Assembly: GCA_016302725.1 (NCBI GenBank)
Contig: JAEDNB010000009.1
Span: 1-21,869, forward strand
Reading direction: 5' to 3'
Length of the DNA stretch: 21,869 bases
DNA from: Lentisphaeria bacterium
Lineage (GTDB): Bacteria; Verrucomicrobiota; Lentisphaeria; Oligosphaerales; Oligosphaeraceae
In this document: piece by piece, positions 13,736 through 20,898 of the stretch
Numbering within the stretch: position 1 is the stretch's first letter
Layout: each line of letters starts with the position of its first letter
The notes under the pieces: model-generated
What the model was told of the DNA's origin: nothing
Database searches by the model: none
Seen by the model: only the letters and a program-made list of their open reading frames with translations
Program-made: the position numbers and the translations under genes

Positions 13736-15004
13736 ATGCCCTGCAACATCTATCTGACCGGCTTCATGGGAAGCGGCAAAAGCCGCGTGGGCCGGGAACT
13801 CGCCCAGGCCCTGGGACGCCCCCACCTGGACACGGACCAACTCTTCCAGGAACGCTTTGGCCAAGCCCCGGGGGACTTCATCCGCCAGCATGGGGAGGAG
13901 GCCTTCCGCCAGGGGGAGCAGGAGATTCTCCGGCAGGTGGCCCGGAAAGAGGAGTTCACCGTGGTCTCCACAGGCGGCGGAGTCCCCGTCTATCCCGGCA
14001 ACCGGAAAATCATGAAGGAAAGCGGCATCACCGCCACCCTCCAAATCTCCCTGGAGGCCATCGCCGCACGACTCTCCCCCCAGGAAAAGGCCAGCCGCCC
14101 CCTCTGGGACGAGGAACGCTTCCGCCAACGGCAGCCCTTCTACCAGGATTGCGAAATCCGGCTGGACGCCACACGCACCCCGGGGGAGGTGGCAGACCAG
14201 TTCCGTGCCATGGCCGCCGACTTCCTCCTCCAGGCCCCGCGCAAGTGCCCCTCCTTCCAAAAACTCCTCCGGCAGGCCGCCAGGGACTCCGCCCGCTTCA
14301 ACCTCCTCCAGAAAGGCGACCGCATCCTCCTGGGGCTCTCCGGAGGGGAGGACAGTTTCCTCCTGCTGGAACTCCTCCACGCCATCGCGGAAAAAGCCCC
14401 CTTCCCCCTGAGAATCCTGGCCGCCACCGTCGACCTGGGATACCCGGGTTTCCAGGAAGCCCCCATCGCCGGATACTGCCGGAGCCGGGGATGGGAATTC
14501 CACTGGAGAAGCGTCCCCGGGCTCCACTCCCTCCTTGCCCCCGACAAGGTGGGGGACGCCCCCTGCGCCCTCTGCTCCCGGCTCCGGCGGGGACAGCTCC
14601 ACCGCCTCCTGAAGGAACTCCACTGCAACAAACTGGCCCTGGGGCACCACCTGGACGACCTCTGCGTCAGTTTTCTCATGAGCCTCTTCCACGGCGCCGG
14701 GCTGAAGACCATGGGCCCCTGCGTCCCCGCCGACGGCGGCAGCGCCACCCTCATCCGCCCCCTCTGGGGCATCCCCAAGGCGCAAATCCACCAGGCGGCC
14801 TCCCTCTTCCCCTTCCCCCGCCCCCAGCCCTGTCCCTATGAACCCCTCCTCCGGGAAAAGGGAGACCGCCATTTCCTGGAGGAGGCCCTGGACACCCTGG
14901 AGGCGCGCTTCCCCCACCTCCGGGAGGCCATGAGGAAATCCCTGGGCGACCTGCGCCCCGCCCATCTCCTGGACCCCCGCTTCCTGAAACTCCCCCCCCA
15001 ATAG
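13736..15004 (+). CDS. Fusion of shikimate kinase and TtcA-like tRNA 2-thiocytidine synthetase
   Basis: One uninterrupted 422-codon frame encodes two enzymes. Residues 1-165 are shikimate kinase (AroK), which phosphorylates shikimate for chorismate synthesis: Walker A GFMGSGKS (9-16), DTD at 32-34, FRQGE (57-61, with the substrate Arg), STGGGVP (78-84) and the lid Arg in SRPLW (120-124). Residues 172-422 are a TtcA-type enzyme, which thiolates cytidine 32 of tRNA: PP-loop LSGGEDS (201-207), CALCSRLRRG with Cys277 and Cys280, ALGHHLDD (301-308), a third Fe-S cysteine at 366 in QPCPYE, and the family tail HLREAMRKSLGDLRPAHLLDPRF. All key residues of both domains are present, so both are probably active. 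No internal ribosome binding site is obvious. The ATG lies 16 bp after the protease stop. Stop is TAG. Confidence 0.92.
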   Translation: MPCNIYLTGFMGSGKSRVGRELAQALGRPHLDTDQLFQERFGQAPGDFIRQHGEEAFRQGEQEILRQVARKEEFTVVSTGGGVPVYPGNRKIMKESGITATLQISLEAIAARLSPQEKASRPLWDEERFRQRQPFYQDCEIRLDATRTPGEVADQFRAMAADFLLQAPRKCPSFQKLLRQAARDSARFNLLQKGDRILLGLSGGEDSFLLLELLHAIAEKAPFPLRILAATVDLGYPGFQEAPIAGYCRSRGWEFHWRSVPGLHSLLAPDKVGDAPCALCSRLRRGQLHRLLKELHCNKLALGHHLDDLCVSFLMSLFHGAGLKTMGPCVPADGGSATLIRPLWGIPKAQIHQAASLFPFPRPQPCPYEPLLREKGDRHFLEEALDTLEARFPHLREAMRKSLGDLRPAHLLDPRFLKLPPQ

Positions 15005-15226
15005 CCCTCCGCCTATCCCCCAACGGCCAAAATCCCCCTGGACACCCCCCCACGGACGGCCGTTCGTATGCTACATTCTCCCCGTTTTCCCCGGCACGCC
15101 ACACCCAGGAAACGGCCAGGCCAATCCCCTTTTTGACCCCCCAGGGCCTCCCCCGGGACTCCGCCGCAAGCCGGCCGGAGACACCGGGGGACGCCCCCCC
15201 CGAAACAGGAGCCCCCACCAAGCATC
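15005..15226 (+). other. Intergenic leader region upstream of valS
   Basis: This 222-bp gap is the largest break in the plus-strand run and probably holds the end of the previous transcript and the valS promoter. AACGGCC (15022-15028) and GGCCGTT (15058-15064) are perfect 7-bp inverted arms. GTATGCTACATTC at about 15066-15078 is the only AT-rich pocket and could hold a -10 element (TATGCT), though no -35 is visible. CTCCGCCG and CGGCCGGAG near 15160-15185 can form an 8-bp stem with one bulge. I see no T-box sequence or structure. Confidence 0.35.
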
Positions 15227-17896
15227 ATGAGCGAAGAACCCCTTTCCAAAGCGTACTCCCCGGCGGAGGTCGAGGCCAAATGGTATAAGACCTGGGAGGA
15301 ACGGGGATATTTCCACGGCAGCGTGGACAGCCCAAAGACCCCCTACACCATCGTCATCCCCCCGCCCAATGTCACGGGAATCCTGACGCTGGGGCATGTC
15401 CTCAACAATACCCTCCAGGACATTCTCATCCGCTTCGAGAAGATGCGCGGCCGGGAAACCTGCTGGGTTCCCGGGATGGACCATGCGGGAATCGCCACCC
15501 AGGCAAAGGTGGAGGCCTTCCTCAAAAAGGAAAAGGGCCTCACCCGGTATGACCTGGGACGGGAGAAATTCCTGGACGAGGTCTGGAAATGGAAGGAGCA
15601 ATACGGCGGCAAGATCATCCGGCAGCTCCGCACCATCGGCACCGCCTGCGACTGGCCCCGGGAACGGTTCACCTTCGACGAAGGGCTCTCCAACGCCGTC
15701 CAGGAGGTCTTCATCCGCCTCTACCAGGACGGCCTCATCTACAAGGGGCACCGCATCATCAACTGGTGCCCCAAGAGCCGCACCGCCCTCTCCGACGAGG
15801 AGGTGATCTACCGCCAGGAATCCGGGCACCTCTGGCATATCCGCTACCCCTTCGCCGACGGCTCCGGGGAAGTGATCGTGGCCACCACCCGCCCCGAAAC
15901 CCTCATGGGAGACACCGCCGTCGCCGTCAACCCCTCCGACGAACGCTACAAGGGGCTGGTGGGGAAGATGCTGGTCCTCCCCATCGTCAACCGCCAAATC
16001 CCCCTCATCGCCGACGACTACGTGGAGAAGGAGTTCGGGACCGGCGCGGTGAAGATCACCCCCGCCCACGACCCCAACGACTACGAGGTGGGCCTGCGGC
16101 ACCACCTGGAAATGCCCAACATCATGAACGACGACGGCACCCTCAACGGGAATGCGGGGCCGGAGTTCGACGGGCTGGACCGCTCCGTGGCCCGGAAGCT
16201 CGTGGTGGAGAAGCTGGAGCAGGCCGGCCTGCTGGTGAAGACCGAGGACTACGTCCACCAGGTGGGATACTCCGAGCGGGGGAACGTCCCCGTGGAACCC
16301 CGCCTCTCCGAACAGTGGTTCGTGCGCATGGAGCCCCTGGCCAAGCCCGCCATCGAGGCGGTCACCAGCGGGAAGATCCGCTTCCACCCGGAGCGCTGGG
16401 TGAAGACCTATCTCCACTGGATGGAAAACATCAAGGACTGGTGCATCTCCCGCCAGCTCTGGTGGGGGCACCGGATCCCCGCATACTACTGCAAGAAGTG
16501 CGGCAAGGTCTTCGTCGGCAAGGCCGCCCCGGAGAAATGCCCCTGCGGATGCACCGAATTCCGGCAGGACGAGGATGTGCTGGACACCTGGTTCAGCTCC
16601 TGGCTGTGGCCCTTCTCCGTCTTCTCCTGGCCCCAGGAGACCCCCGAGCTGAAGCGCTTCTACCCCACCGACACCCTGGTCACCGGCCCCGACATCATCT
16701 TCTTCTGGGTGGCCAGGATGATCATGAGCGGGCTGCGCTTCATGGGCGAAGTCCCCTTCCGGGATGTCTATTTCACCTCCATCATCCGGGATGACAAGGG
16801 ACGCAAGCTCTCCAAGAGCCTCAACAACTCCCCCGACCCCCTGGACGTGGTGGCCACCTACGGGGCGGACGCCCTCCGCTTCACCATCATCTACATCGCC
16901 CCCATGGGCCAGGACATCCGCTACGACAACAAGAAATGCGAAATCGGGCGGAATTTCGCCAACAAGCTGTGGAACGTGGTGCGCTTCCGCCTCCAGCATG
17001 GCCCCGCCTCGCCAGACTGGCAGGACCTTTCCTCCCTGAAGAAGGAGGAGCTGCGCCCCGACGACCAGTGGATCCTGGCCCGCCTCGACTCCATCGTCAA
17101 GACCATGACGAAGGACCTGGCCGAATTCGACTTCAACGACGCCACCAAGGCCATCTATGATTTCGTGTGGAACGAGTTCTGCAGTTGGTACCTGGAAAGC
17201 GCCAAGCCGGCCCTCTCCGCCCCCGCCGGAACCACCTGCGCCACCCTCAAGGTCTTCGACTACTGCCTGGGCACCTTCCTGAAACTGCTCCATCCCATCA
17301 TGCCCTTCGTCACCGACGAACTCTACCACCAGATGGGCTTCTGCGGCCAGGAGGACTCCATCATGCTCCAGCCCTGGCCCCAGCCCCTGCCCCGGGAGCG
17401 CATGGAGGCCTGGGGGGCGACGGAGGCGGTGGAGCGGCTCAACGCCGCCAAATACGACCTGGTCCGTGCCGTCCGCAACCTCCGGGCCAACTACCAGATT
17501 TCCACCACCCTTCCCCTGGAGGTGGTGGTTTCCCCCGCCAGCGAGGAGGCGGAGGCCTTCCTGGCGCTGGACAGGGACGCCCTGGCCGCCCTCCTGAACG
17601 CCAAGAGCCTGCACCTGGGCGCCAAGCCGGCCGGCCCGGTGGGCGTCGCCCTCTCCGCCATCGGCACCGCCTTCGTCCCCCTGGAGGGGCTGGTGGACCT
17701 GGAGGCGGAGAAGAAGCGCCTCCAGAAGCAATCCGAGGAGGCAGTGAAATACATCGCCACCCTGGAGAAGAAGCTGGCCAACCAGGGCTATGTGCAGCAT
17801 GCCCCCGCCGCCGCCGTGGAGGCGGACCGCACCCACCTGGCGGAAACACAGGACAAGTGGAAGCGCATCCAGGAACAGCTTGCCGAACTGCAGTAG
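15227..17896 (+). CDS. valS: Valyl-tRNA synthetase
   Basis: Charges tRNA-Val with valine in the cytosol. The 889 residues cover all domains: a catalytic core beginning IPPPNVTGILTLGHVLNN (45-61), the editing domain with VATTRPETLMGDTAVAV, a Cys-rich zinc-ribbon insert starting Cys422-KK-Cys425, the ValRS-specific DEDVLDTWFSSWLWPFS, the KMSKS loop as KLSKS (Lys527), an anticodon-binding helical domain and the C-terminal coiled coil (about 825-889). The HIGH motif reads TLGH: the first His is replaced by Thr (codon ACG), while the second His57 is kept. The overall form resembles long ValRS types with LNNT after the motif. No good Shine-Dalgarno; AGGAG lies too far upstream. The ATG fits the family N-terminus. 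Stop is TAG. Confidence 0.97.
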   Translation: MSEEPLSKAYSPAEVEAKWYKTWEERGYFHGSVDSPKTPYTIVIPPPNVTGILTLGHVLNNTLQDILIRFEKMRGRETCWVPGMDHAGIATQAKVEAFLKKEKGLTRYDLGREKFLDEVWKWKEQYGGKIIRQLRTIGTACDWPRERFTFDEGLSNAVQEVFIRLYQDGLIYKGHRIINWCPKSRTALSDEEVIYRQESGHLWHIRYPFADGSGEVIVATTRPETLMGDTAVAVNPSDERYKGLVGKMLVLPIVNRQIPLIADDYVEKEFGTGAVKITPAHDPNDYEVGLRHHLEMPNIMNDDGTLNGNAGPEFDGLDRSVARKLVVEKLEQAGLLVKTEDYVHQVGYSERGNVPVEPRLSEQWFVRMEPLAKPAIEAVTSGKIRFHPERWVKTYLHWMENIKDWCISRQLWWGHRIPAYYCKKCGKVFVGKAAPEKCPCGCTEFRQDEDVLDTWFSSWLWPFSVFSWPQETPELKRFYPTDTLVTGPDIIFFWVARMIMSGLRFMGEVPFRDVYFTSIIRDDKGRKLSKSLNNSPDPLDVVATYGADALRFTIIYIAPMGQDIRYDNKKCEIGRNFANKLWNVVRFRLQHGPASPDWQDLSSLKKEELRPDDQWILARLDSIVKTMTKDLAEFDFNDATKAIYDFVWNEFCSWYLESAKPALSAPAGTTCATLKVFDYCLGTFLKLLHPIMPFVTDELYHQMGFCGQEDSIMLQPWPQPLPRERMEAWGATEAVERLNAAKYDLVRAVRNLRANYQISTTLPLEVVVSPASEEAEAFLALDRDALAALLNAKSLHLGAKPAGPVGVALSAIGTAFVPLEGLVDLEAEKKRLQKQSEEAVKYIATLEKKLANQGYVQHAPAAAVEADRTHLAETQDKWKRIQEQLAELQ

Positions 17897-17993
17897 CCCG
17901 CCCCACCCCATCCCCCAAGAAACATCCCCTTCCCCCCTTTCGGGGCAGCCGGCCAATGCCTGGCACGGCGCCCTGGGGGACGGACGGGAACGC

Positions 17994-17999
17994 AAGGAG
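17994..17999 (+). promoter_or_regulatory. Ribosome binding site of the NifU-domain gene
   Basis: AAGGAG ends nine bases before the ATG at 18009. It is one of the clearest Shine-Dalgarno motifs in the window. Confidence 0.65.
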
Positions 18000-18008
18000 A
18001 AATAGACA

Positions 18009-18242
18009 ATGACCAAAGAACAGGAAAACCAAGTGAAGGAAGTGCTGGAATCCCTCCGCCCCAACCTCCAGGCCGACGGCGGCGACGTGGAACTGGTCAG
18101 CATCCAGGAAAACCAGGTCGTGGTGCGCCTCCTGGGGCACTGCTCCGGCTGTCCCTACCGTCGCCAGACCCTGAAAGGCGGCATCGAGCGCATCCTCCGG
18201 GAAAAGGTCTCCCCGGAAATCACCATTGAAAGCGAGAACTAG
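18009..18242 (+). CDS. NifU C-terminal-domain Fe-S scaffold protein
   Basis: Small 77-residue protein consisting only of the NifU C-terminal (Nfu) domain, which carries or delivers 4Fe-4S clusters in the cytosol. The signature is complete: LRPNLQADGGDVELV (16-30), and HCSGCPYRRQTLKGGIE with the cluster-binding Cys45-x-x-Cys48. No IscU-like or ErpA-like extension is present. Start is fixed by AAGGAG at the proper distance. It is 112 bp after valS and 39 bp before the VWA gene. Candidate local clients are the TtcA-like domain and the Fe-S nuclease upstream, but this is inference from proximity. Stop is TAG. Confidence 0.93.
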   Translation: MTKEQENQVKEVLESLRPNLQADGGDVELVSIQENQVVVRLLGHCSGCPYRRQTLKGGIERILREKVSPEITIESEN

Positions 18243-18281
18243 CCTCCCGCCCTCCACCTTTTCCCCTCTTTTCCCCCTTCC

Positions 18282-20162
18282 ATGGCTGCCCCCGCCCGCG
18301 AAAAGAGCCCCTTCCGCGTCCATGGCTTTGCCCTGACCGCGTGCCTGCTTTCGCTGGCCTTGCACCTCCTCCTCTTCCAGCTGGCCGGGAAACTCCCCCT
18401 CTCGGGGCCGGTGGCGGATTCCCTGCTGGAGAAGACCGGCAGGCCGCCCTTGCCCCAGCGGCTCCGCCTGCTGCGGGAAAAGCCGGAGCCCGTGCCCGTG
18501 CCGGAGGAGGGGAGCACCCCGGAGGGATGGCTGGACCTCTCCCAGCTGGAGGTGCCCGAGTTCCAGGATCTCGCCCGGGAGGCGTCGCCTGGACAGGAAG
18601 TGCTCCGCCAGAAAACCGAGGAAGTGCGGGCCCTCCTGGAAGAGCATGCCCTCCAGGAGGCGCCCGTGGAGCTCTTCCAATTGCAGCAGCCTTCCCTGCC
18701 GCCCCCACCGGAGATGATGGCCGCCCCCACCGGCGCCTTGGCCTTCCCCCAGGAGGCCCTCCAGATGACCTCCCCCAGCCCCGAAATCCTGTCCGTCAAG
18801 GCGGAAGACCTCCCGGTGGGGCGCCTGGAGGAGTCCCTGCGCCCCGTCCTCCCGGATTGGCAGCGGGAATTTGTCCCCCCGGAAATCCCCCTGCCCAGCC
18901 TGGCAGACCCCGGGGCCCTGGCAGGGCCGCCGCCCGCCGCCGTCACCTCCGCCCTCTCCCTGCAAAGCATGCGCCCCTCCTTCCGGCTCTCCGACGAGGA
19001 CCTCCAGGCGCTCCTGGGCTCGGAGGGCGGCATGCCCGCCGCCGCCCCCCTCCAGGGGACCCTCCCGGGACTGGGGGAGGAGGGCACCCTTGCAGGAGTG
19101 GACGCCGCCTCCCCCGTGGAAGCCCCCCTTCCCCTGGATGAGTTCGTCTCCGTCCAGGTCTTCACCTATCCCGACCCGGCGGGCGCCGCCGGCACCTTCC
19201 TGGTGGAAATCCGTCCCGGCCTCCGGAGTGAGAGCCTGGAGGACATCCCCAAGGATGTGCTCTTCCTGCTGGACCGCTCCTCCAGCATCTCCCTTCCCAA
19301 GTTCCAGCAATTCCGCAATGCGCTGGTGGAGGTGCTTCCCGCCCTCTCCCCCCAGGACCGCTTCAACGTGGTCGCCTTCAACGACCGCCAAAGCGCGCTC
19401 TTCCGGGAGTATGTCCCCGCCAACGGCGCCAATTTGAAGGCGGCGGCGGAGAAGATCAAGCAGCTTCCCCACGGAGGGCGCACGGATGTCTTCGGCGGGG
19501 TGGCCCCCTTTGTGCGGCAGGCCAACGGGGATTTCCGGCGCCCCCTGAACATCTTCCTCCTCACCGACGGGCAGTCCACGGTGAACATCTACGAGCCCAG
19601 CCAGTTCCTCCGGCAAATCAGCGGCATCAACCCCGGCAACGTCTCCATCTTCCCCTTCAGTGCGGAACGGAAGGCAAACCGGATGCTCCTGGATTTCCTG
19701 GGCTACCTCAACCGGGGGGAAAAATGCCACGTGGAGACCACGGAGGAGATCCGGGACGCCATGGTGCGCTTCTATTCCCAGCACTCCAGCCTGATTATCA
19801 CCGCCCTCCGCTGCGCCGCCACCAGCGGGGCCGATGTCAACGAAATCTTCCCCCGCTCCCTCCCCAACCTCTACCGGAACCAGACCCTCCGCCTCTTCGG
19901 AAGATACCGCTCCCTGGATGACAGCCTCACCCTCTCCCTCACTGGCAGGGACGCCCAGGGACGCCCCAGGGACCTGGTCTTCCAGCGCCCCCTGGCACAG
20001 TGCCCCCAGGGACAATCCTCCCTTCCCGCACAATGGGCCGCCCAGAAAATCCTCTTCCTCCTTTCCCGCATGAACCTCTCCGAAAACCCCGCCGAACAGG
20101 AGAGCCTCCGGGAACGCATCGAGACCTTGAAGAAGCAATACGGGATTCTCTCCCCCTACTGA
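18282..20162 (+). CDS. Membrane-anchored von Willebrand factor A domain protein
   Basis: The 626-residue protein has a single N-terminal membrane helix (about 15-36), a long Pro/Leu/Glu-rich, probably disordered region (about 40-290), and a VWA domain (about 325-500). The metal-ion-dependent adhesion site is complete: Asp331-Arg-Ser-Ser-Ser (DxSxS), Thr401 in GGRTDVF and Asp429 in LLTDGQS, so it should bind a divalent cation and a protein ligand. A tail of about 120 residues ends in ETLKKQYGILSPY, a segment that in VIT/VWA proteins normally continues into PYTSFL; here the stop comes directly after PY. The domain would face the periplasm if the short basic N-tail is cytosolic. The ATG follows a 39-nt almost pure C/T stretch without Shine-Dalgarno. 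Partner unknown. Stop is TGA. Confidence 0.88.
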   Translation: MAAPAREKSPFRVHGFALTACLLSLALHLLLFQLAGKLPLSGPVADSLLEKTGRPPLPQRLRLLREKPEPVPVPEEGSTPEGWLDLSQLEVPEFQDLAREASPGQEVLRQKTEEVRALLEEHALQEAPVELFQLQQPSLPPPPEMMAAPTGALAFPQEALQMTSPSPEILSVKAEDLPVGRLEESLRPVLPDWQREFVPPEIPLPSLADPGALAGPPPAAVTSALSLQSMRPSFRLSDEDLQALLGSEGGMPAAAPLQGTLPGLGEEGTLAGVDAASPVEAPLPLDEFVSVQVFTYPDPAGAAGTFLVEIRPGLRSESLEDIPKDVLFLLDRSSSISLPKFQQFRNALVEVLPALSPQDRFNVVAFNDRQSALFREYVPANGANLKAAAEKIKQLPHGGRTDVFGGVAPFVRQANGDFRRPLNIFLLTDGQSTVNIYEPSQFLRQISGINPGNVSIFPFSAERKANRMLLDFLGYLNRGEKCHVETTEEIRDAMVRFYSQHSSLIITALRCAATSGADVNEIFPRSLPNLYRNQTLRLFGRYRSLDDSLTLSLTGRDAQGRPRDLVFQRPLAQCPQGQSSLPAQWAAQKILFLLSRMNLSENPAEQESLRERIETLKKQYGILSPY

Positions 20163-20181
20163 CCCAACCATTGACTCCCCT

Positions 20182-20793
20182 ATGAACGCCCCCACCATCG
20201 TGGCCATGGACCTGGAAGGGGTCCTGGTCCCTGAAATCTGGATCGCCTTCGCCGAAAAGACCGGCATCCCCGAACTGCGCCTCACCACCAGGGACGTGGC
20301 CGACTACGACGAATTGATGCGCCACCGCCTGGCCATCCTCAAGCAGCACGATTTGCGGCTGAAGGACATCCAGGAGGTCATCGCCCAGATGACCCCCCTT
20401 CCCGGGGCCGTGGAATACATGCGGTGGCTCACCCCGAAACTGCCCAATGTCATCCTCTCCGACACCTTCTACCAGTTCGCCTCCCCCCTGATGCGGCAAC
20501 TGGACTACCCCACCCTCGTATGCAATACGCTGACCGTGGACTCCGAGGGACATGTGGTGGGCTACAACCTCCGGCAGCAGAATGGAAAGCGCCATGCGGC
20601 GCTGGCCTTCAAGCAGATGAACCTGAAGGTGATTGCCATGGGGGACTCCTTCAACGACACCGCCATGCTCCAGGAAGCCGACCTGGGAATCCTCTTCCGC
20701 CCCTCCGACAAGGTGCGGCAACAGTTCCCCCAGTTCCCCGTGGTCACGGAATACGCCCAGGTGCAGCAACTCATTGAGAACTTCATCGCCTAG
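20182..20793 (+). CDS. thrH: ThrH-type phosphoserine phosphatase / homoserine phosphotransferase
   Basis: HAD-superfamily enzyme that dephosphorylates phosphoserine and can transfer the phosphate to homoserine, linking serine and threonine synthesis in the cytosol. The 203 residues match Pseudomonas ThrH closely in length and sequence: MDLEGVLVPEIWIAFAEKTGI (9-29, nucleophile Asp10, with Glu12 in the position where most HAD enzymes have Asp, as in ThrH), the ThrH-like ADYDELMRHRL, ILSDTFYQFASPLMRQL with the motif II Ser, and MGDSFNDTAML for motif III. The ATG is 19 bp after the VWA stop, without Shine-Dalgarno. Together with asd at the other end of the window it touches the threonine branch, though the two are 20 kb apart. 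Stop is TAG. Confidence 0.93.
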   Translation: MNAPTIVAMDLEGVLVPEIWIAFAEKTGIPELRLTTRDVADYDELMRHRLAILKQHDLRLKDIQEVIAQMTPLPGAVEYMRWLTPKLPNVILSDTFYQFASPLMRQLDYPTLVCNTLTVDSEGHVVGYNLRQQNGKRHAALAFKQMNLKVIAMGDSFNDTAMLQEADLGILFRPSDKVRQQFPQFPVVTEYAQVQQLIENFIA

Positions 20794-20898
20794 CCTCCCC
20801 CCGTTCCCCTGCCGCGTGACTCCGCCGGGACGCCCCGCGGGACGCCGGCAAAGGGGACTCCCCTCAACAAACAAGCCTTCCACCCCTCTTCTCCCCTC
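20794..20898 (+). other. Intergenic gap between thrH and the ADP-ribosylglycohydrolase gene
   Basis: The gap holds a direct repeat of CGGGACGCC at about 20827-20847, flanked by GCCGG/CCGGC arms that can form a 5-bp stem, then GGGGA-C-TCCCC near 20855-20865. Either could mark a transcript end, but no T-run follows. The last 22 nt before the ATG are almost pure pyrimidine. Confidence 0.3.

Noticed and set aside
13736..15004. Assembly artefact joining aroK and ttcA
   Set aside because: The frame is continuous, both domains are complete with a natural-looking linker, and the C/T-rich codon style is even throughout. Not excluded without reads, but not the best reading.
15005..15226. T-box riboswitch upstream of valS
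   Set aside because: I found no T-box consensus sequence or terminator/antiterminator pair, and the class is mainly found in Gram-positive bacteria.
15071..18103. Minus-strand open frame of 1010 codons opposite valS
   Set aside because: It is antisense to an unmistakable ValRS with all motifs. Long antisense frames arise from the strong G/C bias at third codon positions. Its translation is Gly/Val/Glu/His-rich with no domain.
17439..20288. Minus-strand open frame of 949 codons opposite the NifU-domain and VWA genes
   Set aside because: It is antisense to two recognisable genes, of low-complexity composition, and without a start context.
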